Shown: positions 10,346-23,210, numbered from the stretch's first letter. The stretch is DNA of 64,000 bases from Guyanagaster necrorhizus (GCF_019112545.1 NW_025064907.1:264879-328878), one strand, 5' to 3'. Notes: generated by a model not told the origin, from the letters alone. Program-made: numbers and translations.

Positions 10346-11500
10346 CTCTTAAGACCACCATTCTAATGGATTATTCTGGAGAGAGTTGATAGTTCTGGAT
10401 AGCATCATCAGCATTCATATGTTATTCATTGACTCACTGATTTGACTCCAGACCATATCTCTTTCAGCTGACTAGATAATCAACTATAGTGCAGAAACTA
10501 TTGCTACAGATATGAACTTTGCATAGCTTGTGATGGAGAATCTGATTGACTTTATAATGTTCTTTGTTTTCTACTAGAACAGGTTCAGGCAGAGGCAGTT
10601 TCTTCTGGTTAGAGAAGACAGGGGCAATGTAAGGAGTTAAGAGGGATTCATTGAAGATAGAATGAACATGCCAGGCATCAGAGAGTTTAAGGTGGTATGC
10701 AGAAGTGCTAACCTTTATGATGATCAGAAATAAACCAGTTTGTTTGTCAGATAGTTTATGTTTCAGTCAAGGGAGGTAGAGATTGGTGATGTTGAGTCAG
10801 ACTTTATCATTAATAGAATATTTGTGGGCTAGCTGGCAGTGTTTATCATATTGGGACTTCATAGCTATTGCAGCTCTCTTGAGAGTGGTATGTGTTTTAT
10901 TATGTATTATAGATATAAGTGTTGTGAAGTCAGAGGATGCTGGAGTTGAGGTGTGGCATCATTCAGAAATGGTGACACATAGATGTCAGCCATAGTTGAT
11001 GAAAAAGAATGTTTTTCCTGTTGCCAAGTGTATCTGATTGTTGTGTTGGAAGGCTGCTAGTGTGAGTCACTCTGTTCAGTTATTCTGTCTATAATTAATA
11101 AACATCCTCAGATACTTTTTAATCTCCTGAATGACCCATTCCATCTGTCCATCTGTCTGGAGGTGGTAAGCTATGGAGGCATTGCTTCAGATGTTTAGGA
11201 GTTGGTATAGGTTATTCAAGAATTTAAAGACAAACTGCAGTCTCCAATCAGAGATTATAACCTGTGGCATCTCATGCTTTGTGTATACCTTATTGCATAG
11301 AATCTTGGCCCATCCTTTTGAGATTAATTCTACTGAGCACATGACTGAAATAATAAACTTTGAAAGGCAGTCTATTGTTATAATTTTTCTTTATCTTATC
11401 ATTTTTATTTTTTATCTTATTAAGGCATCTCTTATCTTAAGCATCTATCTGTGGATATGAGGAAGATTATATAATGATAACAGATGAGCAATGCCATTGT
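10346..11500 (-). pseudogene. Gypsy-2 pol 3' part (integrase and C-terminus), degenerate
   Basis: Reading the minus strand upstream of the 3' LTR gives integrase core fragments between about 11390 and 11090: an IDCLSKFII-type segment, KHEMPQVIISDW, YQLLNI, then HLQTDGQMEWVIQEIKKYL and LRMFINYRQ. These correspond to the second Asp and the Glu of the D,D,E triad. Several stops and almost no CpG remain. The 5' part of this copy is missing, and a forward Gypsy-2 LTR follows at about 11520. Confidence 0.7.
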
Positions 11501-11519
11501 ACTTGAATGCTTCACTTAT

Positions 11520-11842
11520 GAACAACACCTTATTGTCTATTCTCTGATGATCAGATAGAACAAGCAGTATGGCACAGGATAGTATAATAGACAGTAGTTA
11601 TATTTATCATAATGAGGACAGTATATAAGTAGGATAGCTCTCACTGTAGTAGTTCAGCCTTGAGCTATAAGTTTATTCTATACTCCTCTTCTCTTGAGCT
11701 TAGCTATCCCAAAGCCTTGACACATACTGAATACACAAAGAAGTGGACTCTGATATGACTATACAAATATAATACAGCATCAGTTTATCATGTGTATAGG
11801 ATCATATGCTGAGCAGGTCTAACAATTAGCTCAAGGCTTCCT
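11520..11842 (+). repeat. Partial forward Gypsy-2 LTR
   Basis: The TATA-containing block AGTATATAAGTAGGATAGC, the CTCTCACTGTAGTAGTT block and the terminal CAGTTTATCATGTG...TCTAACA correspond to the LTR at 620-1151. The 5' boundary is uncertain because the start is eroded. Downstream, ATTAGCTCAAGGCTT corresponds to the leader after the reverse LTRs at 20768 and 22371. Confidence 0.65.
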
Positions 11843-12415
11843 GCTTCCCTTTTCTTATGCACACTAGCAGCAAAGGAAACTGAATGCCATCAACCTCAAC
11901 CTCTGATCTTACTGATGACTTCTTTAGGCTTCTAGCTGCAATCATAGAGATGCTCCTCAGGCTGCTCACCATTGTCTATCTTTGTTGACAGAGACAGTCT
12001 ATAATCACATGAGTAGTTTAGCACTATCATGCATTCAGAACAGTACAACAAATCATTCAAAATGTCTCACCAATCCTCTCCTTCTATGACATTCCAGAAA
12101 CTGCCAGAAACTCCTACCAGCCCATGCAAGAAACTATACTGAAAGCCCAATCTGACAGTGCAGCTGTGGGAGTTCTTCTAATAGAACAAAAAGAGCACTG
12201 ATATCCTCCAGGAACCTCTTGACACCTTATCTGAAACAACCTCTCTGATGACTTCTTTGATGTGGAACCATTTTCTGACCCTTCCACTGACCCTTCTGAA
12301 CATGGAATCAGTGATTGTGCTAGAGACTCTCTTAATGCCACTAGAATAACTATAGGCTCCAGCTACAACTCCCTCTATGTGATTTCTAACAGGAGTCCCT
12401 ATTGCAGGATGACAC
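11843..12415 (+). pseudogene. Gypsy-2 leader and gag N-terminus relic
   Basis: The sequence is the plus-strand counterpart of the reverse complement of about 20100-20767. The shared landmarks are the leader ATTAGCTCAAGGCTT, a putative gag start (ATGTCTCACCAATCC at about 12062) and a repeated acidic segment with TGATGACTTCTTTGATG. It breaks off near 12415, where copia-type sequence begins. Stops are frequent. Confidence 0.6.
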
Positions 12416-12614
12416 AAGTATCTGATGTCAATCTTATATAAGCATAAACAGTTTTATTCTAAGTCAATGGTCAACTGCCTTTAAGCAATTGACTGTCATA
12501 CTCAGGTGAGTAGTAGTCATATATACTAACTGCATATAAGCAACTGACCATCATACTCAGCCTGGCCATTATTCACTACACACTAATAACCTGCCTGCAA
12601 CAGGTTATGGGCTC
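12416..12614 (+). repeat. Ty1/copia 5' LTR end and primer-binding site
   Basis: A probable LTR end, CCTGCCTGCAACA, stops at 12602. It is followed by GGTTATGGGCTC (12603-12614), which is complementary, with one transition, to the anticodon-arm segment of tRNA-Met. Priming by an internal tRNA-Met half is established for copia elements. Two TATATAAG-like stretches lie at about 12435 and 12530. The 5' end of the LTR is not resolved. Confidence 0.5.
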
Positions 12615-12721
12615 CACATTTTAAGGCCTACTTCATTTTTTTTTCATCTTTGCATCTTGCTTGTGCCCTGCTATCTCTCCATCAGTCACTTCACTACTGA
12701 AACAATATCACCACATACATC

Positions 12722-13560
12722 ATGCCATCCTTTGACACAATCAAAAAGGACTTTGACAACTTAAATGCCTCTAATCATGGCGAGTGAGAAGAAAACATGT
12801 CAGCTCTACTCAAAACTCATCATAAGTATCTTATCATCATTGGCTGTGACCCTGAACCAGAGTTTGCAGACCCTGAGAAGCCAACATATCAGGAGAAGAA
12901 GGACTGAAAGGACTGAAAGGAGACCCAGATATCAGCTGCTGGCACAATCTATCTCTGCCTTGATGAATCTCAGAAGGCTCATGTCAAGAGCTGCCTTGAC
13001 AATCCAGAGAGAATGTGGGACACATTAAAGGCACACCATCAGCAAAGAAAACCAGTGACTCAATTTGTAGTCTACAACAGCTTTTTCAATCTCAAGAAAG
13101 AGACAGAAGAGTCACTTTCAGACCTTGCCAGTTGGGACACTCAAATCATAAGTCATATCCATGCTCTGCACTCTGCTCATTTTAGCCTCCAACAGTTAGA
13201 AGAAGAGCTTCTTGTTATGGCCCTGATTCATGCACTCTCTCAGCCTGAATTTGGAAACTTCATCATATCACTATTCCTTCTCTCCAATAAGCTCACTCTC
13301 AAAGGACTCTGCACTATATTTCACAATGAAGAAACAATCAGAAGCTGCATGTCAGTGATTCAGCAGTCTCTGTTGCTCTTAAAGCCACATCTTTCCATTC
13401 AGCCATGAAAGCAGCTATGAATACCACTGCAAAATTGTTAAGCCCAAATTCCATGTGACTATTAACACATTGACATGCCCTCTCTATGTTCAGGCATGTA
13501 AAATTGCAAAAATTAAGAATACATGGACTGCATTTCAGTCCAGTAAGCATGTAACTGAGA
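12722..13560 (+). pseudogene. Ty1/copia gag, degenerate
   Basis: An ATG at 12722 opens MPSFDTIKKDFDNLN. The frame, with shifts, gives PEPEFADPEKPTYQEKKDW, then MWDTLKAHHQQRKPVT, FNLKKETEESLSDLAS and LEEELLVMALIHALSQPEF, the layout of copia Gag capsid domains (UBN2/retrotran_gag class). The downstream zinc-knuckle region is eroded beyond recognition. No pol follows, so this is a fragment. Confidence 0.75.
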
Positions 13561-15249
13561 ATAGAGTAAGAGTGCACAGAAACCTAGCCATCATAAGGCT
13601 AAACTGAAGTAACAAGGAGTAGAGTGCATGGCCTAGTAGCAGACTAATACCAGAGGGGTTAGACTGCATGTGAGGTCCCAGCACTTGGCCCTAAATGTGC
13701 CAATACTATTACAAGAAGGCATGCTAAAAATAAAAAGAATATGATCAAAATATGATCAGCAATCCTGATCACATTGGTCAATGATGCACTGATGGAACAT
13801 GCTTTAGAATAGGGAACTGAGACCCAAAGAAAGGTATCTGAATAACTGGGTGCTGAACAGAGAAATGATATGATAGCAACAAAGAAATAAATAGTGGAAT
13901 ACTACCCTCAGAGATGAATAGCATGTGTACTGCTCAGAGACTTGCATGCATACTTACAGTGCCTTAGTGCACTTAACACAGTGAGGGACTCTGCATCATA
14001 CTGTAGTATGACACATACCATATTGGGTAAGTTAATTAATGCATGTCAGGCCAGAAGCAGTGCAATTTATGAGCTAGAGGGAATATTGAGACACTGGAGA
14101 AGAGAACATAACTATTGTGGCTGACTCCAGACATGAGAAATAACTCCAGGGGTCCAGAACAGTTTACCACTGTCAGGAATGTGTCACTGAGGAAATATGA
14201 AAGTGAGCAGACTGGGCTAGGCCAGCTAGCTGAGGTCAACAAGCAAGAAAACATTGCACAGTTCTAGCTCAGAAGAGAATAAGCATAGCAACTGCAATAT
14301 ATATGCAAATAATACCCATGGGATCTGGCATGGAGTCCTGTGCTTTGAAGATACCATAGTAGAATTGTATTAGTAAGTATCATAGTAGAGTATTTAAATA
14401 TGGTATTGTATGAGTAGAGAAGAGAGTTTTCTGACCCTCACAGTTGCAGTGTATTGAGCACAGAAAGCCTTGCACTCTGGCTCTGGGTTTGTGTTTGTAA
14501 CTTTGGGTGAGAGAATAAATGTATTATTGAACATCTTAGAGAGAGCTGTGAGAACTAAGCAAGGCATTGAAGCTCACAAAGGACTTGAGCCTGATTCAAT
14601 AAGAGGTTTTGGATTGCACTCTAACCTGAGAATAAGAGAGTGGTGTCTGAAGGGCATTATCTTGAGTTTTTGAGGTATTTGTGATGTGCAGTGCTACAGG
14701 TGGCAGAGGTTCAAACCCTTTGGTCTGTCAGATAGTGTTTTATTGTGTTTTGTGTCTCTGGATCACATAGGTTTGAATCCTGTGGGTCTATGATCAGTTT
14801 GAAAGCTTGTGGACAGAGATCTGTGCTCTTTGGCACTTGTGGACATGTTTGTGACTGGTTCTTGCTCAGAGCATAAAGCTTTGAGTCATGTATTGTGTGT
14901 GTTAGGGATTTGAGTTGATCTGAGCTGTGCTTGGGACCATTTGAGAGTTTTGAAGGAGTGTTTTGATGTATTGTATTGAGCTGCAGTACCCTTTGCCTTG
15001 AGGTCTGGCAACACCAGTTGCCACCTCTTGTTTTGATAAAACAAAAAGCTTTGAGACTTAGAGAGACCTCAGACTGTTGTAAACATGCTATTACTGTTCA
15101 TGCACTGTGATCTCATTAAAGAAGACAATTATATTTGTTGATTGCTACTTTTATTGCATTATAATCCCCCCACAAACTAAGAGTTTTGTGTGTATGTTGG
15201 TGTGAGTGTGGTCAGTGAATAACACTCTGCTGTATCTGTTTTCACATTG
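13561..15249. other. CpG-depleted spacer, probably eroded LTR-element sequence
   Basis: No coding pattern found. The stretch 14380-14560 holds TATTTAAATATGG, then GACCCTCACAGTTGCAGTG and AGAGAATAAATG, a TATA/transcript-start/poly(A)-like order reminiscent of an LTR. Two segments (GCAGAGGTTCAAACCCTTTGG near 14713 and TAGGTTTGAATCCTGTGGG near 14768) look superficially like tRNA T-arms, but no tRNA folds around them. Confidence 0.35.
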
Positions 15250-18200
15250 TGCACACTCAGAACCTCTTCAACAGTAACTTTCAGCATTTACATCAGGCAA
15301 AGGTGATTTTCCTGGTTTTCCAAGTAATAGAGTTTTTGATGGTCTGTCCAGATTTTGAATGGTTGGGTGGCCCCAATCAGATAGTGTTGTCATTCCTCTA
15401 GAGCAAGCATTATAGCAAGTAGTTCCTTGTCATATATCTCATAGTTCCACTCTGTCACTATGAGAGCTTTGGAGAGGAAGGCAACCAGTCACTATTTTCT
15501 GTCTTGCTCCTGAGATAATATGGCTCTGATGGCCCCCTCACTTGAGTCTGCTTTAATGCAGAATTTTCCTTTTCAAGTGGGAATAGCAAGAACAATATCT
15601 TCTGCAAGCCACCATTTTAAGTCATCAAACACAGTTTGTTGGGAATGTTCCCATGATCAGAGTGCATTTTCTGTTAGTTGCATCATTGGCCAAACAATCT
15701 TGCTGTAGTCCTGTATAAACCAGTGGTAGAAGTTTGTGAACTCCAAGAAAGATTGGAGTTCCTTTTTCTTTGTCAGTTCTGGCCATTCCACTACTCCCAC
15801 AACCTTTACTGGATCCATGCAGATACTTCCTTCACTGATAATTACTCTCAGATACTCCATCTCCAATACTTCAAACTCACATTTTCTGCTTTGAGAAAGA
15901 GCTTGTGATTCCTCATTAGCTCTAAGATCTGTTGCACCAACTTTCAATGCTTGGCTAAATCCTTGAACATGATTAAGATGTCATCCAGATATATGATAAC
16001 TTTCCTGATAGCAATAAGATCTTTGAATATATCATTCATCATCCACTGGAATGTAGTGAAGGAGTTTGTGAGTCTGAAAAACATGACCATTGGCTCAAAG
16101 AGTCCCTAGTTCATTCAGAAGGTGGTCTTTCATTTGTTGCTCTCCTTGATATAGATATTGTTGTAGCCTCATTGAACATCCAGTTTTATGTAGTATCAGG
16201 CATCCCTGAGCTTGTCTATCAGTTTCAAAATCAAGAGAAGTGGATAGTGATTCTTGATCATCATCTCATTTAGCTTCTGATAGTTCTGTACTGGTTGGAG
16301 TTTCTCATCCTTCTTTTTGACAAAGAAGAATGGTGATACCATTGGTGACTTCAATGGTTGAATCTGCCCAGTAGAGAGGTTTTTATCTAAGAACTTGTTA
16401 AGTTCCTCTTGCTTGTGATGGCTTAGTGACTATGTTTTGCAGTCCAGATTGGCATTGGTGTTGGAGATTAGCTCAATGGCATGGTCTCATGGTTTTGACT
16501 TTGGTAGTTTATCAAAGCTCTCCTTCTCAAATAGATTGTAGTAGTCCCATGTCCATTCTGGCATCATCTCCCCAAATGTCTTCTCCTCCTTCTGTGCATT
16601 TGCTCTGGCTGCCAGATCATTGACATGGTGCATAGCATGTAGATATAGAGCCAGTTGGAGGTCGACTGCAAGGATAGTTTCCCCATCTTCCATTTCTTTA
16701 TTCCATCTGTCACTCAAGTCTTTATCTGATAGTTCAAATGGTATTTTTTGATACTGCAATATGCAAAGGTGATTTGGCCAGTCTTTCAGTTGACCAGTGG
16801 ATCATGATGAATTGGCCAGTCATGTTCTATAAATAGCTCTTTGGTTCTGAGATCAGTGATAGCTAAGTTGATCCATTTGGAATGATCTCCAATTGTTAAT
16901 CTGAGCTCAATGAATTTGATGATTGAGCTGGCTTGGTTCTTTGTGCTGTCAGTGTTACATACAGGTATTGAGGCAGCTGTGGCTCAAGTGGGCAGATGGT
17001 GCTTGTTAATGAAAGCTCAGTTGATGGAACTGTCAGTGCATCCACTGTTGATTAGGGCAGTGATGGAGTGGATAGTGTGATTGGTGAGGGTTTCAATCTG
17101 GGCTTTAGTGGTTAGGTCTCACTCCAGGGTCTTGGCACATTGAATATATTGTCATAGCCTATAGAGCTCATTGAGCCATTCTAAGACTTGACTCCTTTCT
17201 GCTTTCCTCATCTCCTCAATTACTTGGTTGGTAACTTCTTCAGCTTGGACCTTATATACCCAGTTTTTGAGTACCACCTTTGCTGCTTCTTCCATCAGTG
17301 CCTTCTTGATGGCTCACCAGGTCCATTCCATATCAAATGGCTTGAGCCATTGGGTGAGAGCCTCTCCCTCTCTTTGGTCTTAAGGTATTTGAGTTTGGGT
17401 CTTAGATGATTCATTGGCAGGGTGAGTAGCAGTTGAACTGAGTATATTCAGATGCATGCATAATTTAGGCATACATGTACCTACAAAAGAACTATTAGTC
17501 TGTCCAGCAGCTACATTGACTGTTCTGCTGAGTCTCTTAGCTGATCCAGTGGAATCACTCACTGGTCAGCCTCATCTTTTACCTCTTCTATCTTCATCTC
17601 AGCCCCAAGTGCTTCATCTTCCCTTTGGAGCTCAGCAATCTATGCTCAGATATCTTCTCAGATCTTCTTCTTCAGGCAATCCTTTGCCATGTGGCCCTTC
17701 TGCTCACAATTAAAGCATCTTCCCTCCTTTTTCATCTGATCAATGTCCATTGGTTTGCTGATCTCTGTGTAGGTCATACTGGTCTCAGTCTTCCATGCAG
17801 CATAAGAGAGAATAAGAGTGATGCTTGATTTAGATGCAGAACTGGTCTTCCCATTGGATGATCCACTGGGCTTCTTGTCAGATTAGGTGCTGGTGTTTAC
17901 TGCTTTCTGCCTGAGTCATTCCTTATTCATCTCTGTGATCTGGTCTTTCCATATATCATATTCCTTCAGAATATTAGTTCTAATATTAGAGATCATCAAG
18001 ATGTAGGACAGGAAAATGCTAAGTTTAAGGTATTTGATCATTCTGCTGTCATTGTTGATGCTTTCTCATACTCCTGCCAGTGTTTCCAGTCATTCCAACT
18101 CATTGAAATATTTGCTCACAACTTTGTCTCCAGCCATCTGCAGATCTTTTATCTTATTCTTGTAGACTTCTTGGATGGTCAGATTAATGAACTTGTCATG

Positions 18201-20767
18201 AACCATTTGCTTGAATACTGACCATGAGAGGAAGCAATGATGTTGCCTGATGGAGGAATAGAATGTGGAAGAGATAAGAGTCCACCATCATTTAGCTTTG
18301 CTTTTGAAATAGGAAGCTGCAAAGGCTACCTTGTTCATGCTAGTTTCAAAGTATACAATGTATACCTTGAAATATTGCTTGCAGTTGATCAGAAACCAGT
18401 CAATATCATTGGATGCTCCCTTAAAGGAGTGAGAGGTATAGAGAAGGTCAGGTTTGCATTGTAGCATTGCAGCATTCTGTAGTAGAGCACCCATCAGATT
18501 AGGGTATTTATTGAATGACAGACAGCACCATTTGGTTGGAGGTCCAGGAAAGGAGTGAAAGGAGTTGTCATCAGTGATGGGACTTCCTTATGGTGCAGCC
18601 TCTTTCCACATGATTACTCCATTTCTGATTATAAATCCTAGCCAAATAGCTTCAGGATCATCTTTGATAGGATCTTTCCTGGCCCCACTTCCTTTGGCTT
18701 TGTCAGATGGTGGCTGTCCATCCAGTAGTCGACTTTCTCTGCTGTTCTAAGGGTTGGAAGGCCCAGCAGACCAAGTGGTTGGTCAAGTCCTCAGCTGAGT
18801 AAGCCAACTTGCCATAGTTTGTATCAAAGGAGTGGAGCCCATAAAGCAGCTTTGGTTGGTGCAGATTGAAAGAGCTGTATAGATAGCTCATTTCAGAGTA
18901 GTGGATGGCATCTATGGTATTGGTTCAATGTTGAACCTTGATTTGTATTGCAGCAGTTTGCTGAGTTGGTCTTCTGGATGTCATCTGTTGTAAACATTAA
19001 TAGCATAATTGGTAGCAGAATATCATAAGATATCCCACCATTCATCACTGTCCAAATAGATATACTTCTGTCCTATCTCTGAGGCTAACCACTTATTGTC
19101 CCTTCATAAGAAATTTACTCCCTCCTCATATAGTCCATTGTACTCTTTTTCTCTGTTTCTTTGTATTTTGTTGTTTAGCACTTCTTCATCAGTTTTCTCT
19201 GCCAGATCTCCCAGATATTCATATGCTTCTGAGAGGGTGAAGAGGTCACTGCTCTCATCATCCTCTCCCTCATCTCCCTCATCCCCACTGTCCTTAGTGA
19301 GGAAGCTGCTATGCAGATTGTAAGTGGATGGCTTCAGGGATCAGATAGTCGCTGGTGAGCTGGTCATCAACTTGGTTGCTAGGTCTGGCAGTGTTGGCTG
19401 CATGAAGAGACTGTATGAGGGTATTTCTGAGGTCAGAGTGGTATCTAGTGCCTCCATGTGCTCATACTGCCTCCAGGTCTCAGCTATAGACACAGAAGTT
19501 GGCATAGAACTGGGGATTGAGGAAGAGTTGAGCAACTCTTTCTCTCAGAAATCACCAGAGTTCTTGGTTAAGGATGTGGGCATTGAGGGGAACTCAGAGC
19601 CTATAGGCATCGAGTATGGAGCCAGACTGAGAGAGAATGGTGTTGGTGCTGGCAATATTAATAGTTTGAGAAGGAGGATCATTATCTCTTTAGAAAGAGG
19701 GATCCTGACTCCTCCTTGCAGCTTTGCTGAAAGTGACAGGGCTATAGAGCCCTGTCCAGGGGTTGATTTCTGTGGTACTAGTCTCCCTGAAAGGAGAGCA
19801 GGTGTGATCTGTTCATATATCAGGGGCTTGGGAGTTGGCAGTGCCCCACTCTATGGCTTCAAGCTCTCACTGTCATCAATGATACTGCACATCATATAGC
19901 TCATCATTGTGGAGGGCCTGTCTTTATGCTTGCTCTCTTTTCATCCAGTCAAGGTCCTTAAAGACTTCTTCACTGGTGGCCCTAAGCTCTTCTTTGGTGA
20001 AATCTCTGGAATACTTGTCAATGACATCTTGGACTGTTGGTCTCTAACTGGTATGTCCTCTTTCTGGCTCTATGTCCAGGCTGTATGGAGTTTCAGACTG
20101 GAGATATGGGCTGGACTGTGGGGTCATGTAGAAGGAGTTGTGTCCAGAGTTCAGGAGTGAAACAGGTTGGGATTCTGGAGCCACCCTAGCAGCATCAAAG
20201 GAGTCTCTAGCAATGTTTCCAATCCCTCAGGCTGAAAAAGAGGGATTGTTGGAGGGTGCATCATCAAAGAAGTCATCAGAGAGGTCCTTGTCCTCATGGT
20301 TAAAGACTGGTGGCAGAATCCACAGGTTTCTGAACCTTGTGAGGCAAGGGTTGCTGTTTCTGCTGCTGGTCTAAGAGAATCAGGAGAGTAGATGTGTCTT
20401 TCTTCTTGCAGAGGGTCCCATGAATCCATTCCTCTAAGCTCAGCTTGGAGTACAGTTTCTGTCAGAGACTGGATGGAGATTTGGGGAGTGACTGGGATAT
20501 CATGGAGGGAGAGGTTGGGTGTGACATTTTATAGAATATGACAGATGTTCTAGAATTCTTAGTAGTACCTGACTGTTCAAGCAGTAATAAATTGTTATCC
20601 TCAGCAAAGCTGGATGATTATCAGTAAGTCTAACAGTGTTCTGATGATGGAAGTGAGGAGTTCAAAGAACTTGTGATCAAAGTTTGGAGATTCTGGGTTG
20701 ATAGATGACATTCAGTTTTCTCCACACTATTGTACATGAGAAAAGAGAAGAAAAGCTTTGAGCTAAT
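15250..20767 (-). mobile_element. Gypsy-2 internal region (gag to RNase H), degenerate and truncated
   Basis: The 5' LTR is at 20768-21226 and the body runs leftward. The gag start is near 20526. A gag zinc knuckle, CFNCEQKGHMAKDC (CX2CX4HX4C), lies at about 17670-17720. A protease/RT linker (FEKESFDKLPKSKP, about 16490-16530) is followed by an RT C-terminus with CEFEVLEMEYLRVIISEG and KKKELQSFLEFTNFYHWF (about 15880-15690). The RNase H region (about 15560-15270) shows EWNYEIYDKELLAIMLALEE and KIWTDHQKL. Integrase is missing, and the element ends near 15250. Stops are numerous and CpG is nearly absent. Confidence 0.82.
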
Positions 20768-21226
20768 TGTTAGATCCAAGTCACATGTGATCAGAAACAC
20801 ATGATAAACTGATGTCACTTCACACTTCAAGTGGAACATCAGAGTTCACTGATGTGAATGCTGATGAATATGCTTCAAGGCCTTATGATTGGCTCAAGAG
20901 TGAAATAGTATGAAGATAAACTTTAGCTTAAAGCTGAGGTTATACCAGCAAGAGCTGTCCTACTTATATACAGTTGTCTATCCCTACTATAAATACTACT
21001 ACTAATTGTGTCATCTGTGACTATTATGCTTGTTGTTCTTGAGTATTGTTACTGTCTACAATAGTGTCATTGTGCATGTTGGGCCCTGCTGTTGCATTGA
21101 AAGACAATGACCAACTGGACTTGTTGTGCTGACTAACCCAGTCTCACAGTCTGAAGCATTTGGTATAGATGCTCTGACTAAGCACAAATAGAGATTAATG
21201 CCAATGAAAAGTAAAAAATCATAATA
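20768..21226 (-). repeat. Gypsy-2 LTR (5' LTR of the 15250-20767 body)
   Basis: TGTTAGATCCAAGTCACATG...AAAAAATCATAATA matches the reverse of the forward LTR at 620-1151 and the copy at 22371-22828. It also lies at the truncated end of the next gag fragment, so it may serve both copies of a tandem arrangement. Confidence 0.8.
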
Positions 21227-22370
21227 AGATGGTGTTGGGACTGGGGATTAGAGAGAGAGTATTGTCTCTCCTTGCAGCTTTGCTGGAGGTGACAGGGCTA
21301 TAGAGTCCCACCCATAGGTCAGGTGAGATGCTGGGCTCTCAGAAGGGAGAGCAGGTGGACTCTATTCAGAGTCTATATCTGCTGAAGAAGGTGGAGCCAA
21401 AGAGGGTGGCCCCATGCTGTTGATATCTTCTGTCCTCCTGTTCTTCTTCATACTATTGCTGGGCTTCTGCCCTGGCATGCTTGCCAAGCTCTTCTCAGGC
21501 CTGCTCAGAGTCAGCCTGAGCTCACTCTTCTTGTTGCTGCTGCTGCTGCTGTAGGACTGCTGCATCATAATTAAATGGGATCCAGAGGTCCCAGTCCAGG
21601 AATATCCTCTAGATGATTTAATCCCAGGCTGCTTCCTCTCATTGTCAGACAGTTTCTCTGTCTGTCAGAATGCTGTCCACTCTGTGGCTTCCACTTCAGT
21701 TAGAGAGTGGACTTTCTGCTAGCATGGCATAGAGGAAGTCCACTGGGTGCAGTGAAATGCTTCAGGGTCTTGAAGCCACTCTAGGGGCATTAAGAGAGTC
21801 CTAGTGTAGTCTCCAATCCCAGCTTCTCTTAGGGCAGTGGAAGAGTCAGAGGATGGCAAGTCATCAAAGAAGTTCTCAGAGACATCTTCATTCTCATGAT
21901 CAGAGATGGGAGGCAGGATCCACAGGTTCCAGAAACCCATAAGGTGATGGTCTCAACCTCTGCTGTCAAGTCATCAGGGTCAAGAGAGGTATTCATGTCT
22001 TTCTTCTTCATGAATGTTTTCCTGATGCAAGCCACTAGGCCTGGCTTTGGGTATGGCTCCTGCCTCAGGCTGAAAGGAAGGTTGGAGGGTATAGGGGATG
22101 TCATGAAGTGATAAATCAGAAGTTACATTTCTTAAGATTCAGCAAATGTTCTGGAACTCCTGGTAGTCTCTAACTGCCCAGGTAGTGATTGATTGGCATC
22201 CTCAGCACAGCTGAATGATCACCAATAACCTTAATAGTGTTCCAATGATGAAGGCTAAGAGATCAAAGAAGTCACATTCAAAGTTGAAAGAGTTCAGATT
22301 GATAGATGGCATTCAGTTTCCTTCATGCTTATTGTGTGTAAGGAAAGAAAAGCATAAGCTTCAAGCTAAT
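21227..22370 (-). pseudogene. Second Gypsy-2 leader and gag N-terminal fragment (tandem copy)
   Basis: It is collinear with about 19640-20767: it shares the leader next to the LTR, the gag start region, and the stretch CTCCTTGCAGCTTTGCTG...TGACAGGGCTATAGAG. It stops at the outer edge of the LTR at 20768-21226. The layout LTR-gag fragment-LTR-gag-pol suggests unequal recombination or a large internal deletion of the outer copy. Confidence 0.65.
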
Positions 22371-22828
22371 TGTTAGATCTAAGCTGCATGTGATCCTAGA
22401 CACATAATGAACTGATGTCACTTCACACTTTGAGTGAAACATCAGAGCCCACTATATGTGACTATTGATCATAATGCATCAAGGCCTTAGATTAGCTCAA
22501 GGATAGAATAGTGTGGTAATAAACTTTAGCTTGAAGCTGAGGTATACCAGTGAGAACTTTCCTACTTATATACTACAGAGCATTCTGCTATAATTATAAC
22601 TACCTATTGTGTCAGTGCTCATTGTTGTGCCCATTGTCCTTGGGCATTATTACTACCTACAAAAGATTCTTTGTGTGTCATCAAGCATTGGTGTTGCATC
22701 AAAAGACAATGACTGACTAGACTTGTTGTGATGACTAAGCCTGTCTCACAGTCCTAAGTGCTAGGTTAAGCACCCTGACTAAGCATAAATAGGGGTTAAA
22801 GATAAAGAAAAGTGGAAAAATCATAACA
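22371..22828 (-). repeat. Gypsy-2 LTR (outermost, reverse)
   Basis: TGTTAGATCTAAGCTGCATG...GGAAAAATCATAACA. It contains the reverse complements of the TATA and CTCTCACTG blocks of the forward LTRs in degraded form. Confidence 0.78.
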
Positions 22829-22849
22829 AGCAGACACTAGATGGTATAT

Positions 22850-23210
22850 ATTGAATGGAAAATTCAGACTTAAATGATGAGGCAAAATCATGCATTCAAT
22901 GGAGGAAGAGGCAGGAATGAGGGATAACTTGAGAGCAGAATTGAAGGTATCCCTTCAATTCATCAAGCTCATGGAGTGAGCAGGATTTCTTTATCTGCCA
23001 GAAACAAAGAAGGTCTTATAGGTAAATGAGCTTGTCCTCTGGCAATTATGCTTCCATATGTGATGAATCAAGAATAATGCCTAGAAATTCAATAATGACA
23101 GAAGGCCACTCTGTCTTGGATTCTTGGAAACAGAGACCAAAGTTCTTGACCAAGTGCTAAGATCTATTCAACAGCAGCCATAGATAGGATATTGTATCTC
23201 AGTTTTTTTT
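22850..23210 (-). pseudogene. RT/RNase H tail of a DIRS/Ngaro-like retroelement, fragment
   Basis: The minus strand gives, with stops, a stretch resembling the end of tyrosine-recombinase retroelement RTs: FLGIILDSSHMEA, LPEDKLIYL, a SCSLHELDELKGYLQFCSQV segment, then an FLH..MHDFASSFKSEF stretch. The order FLG-I-LD, LP-DK, L-EL-SL-G-L-FA, P-R-FLRRL is typical of DIRS/Ngaro elements. Only this fragment is present. Family assignment is from memory of the motif order. Confidence 0.45.

Noticed and set aside
14713..14790. Two segments resembling tRNA T-arms
   Set aside because: No acceptor or anticodon arms can be paired around them, and the region is CpG-depleted repeat DNA.
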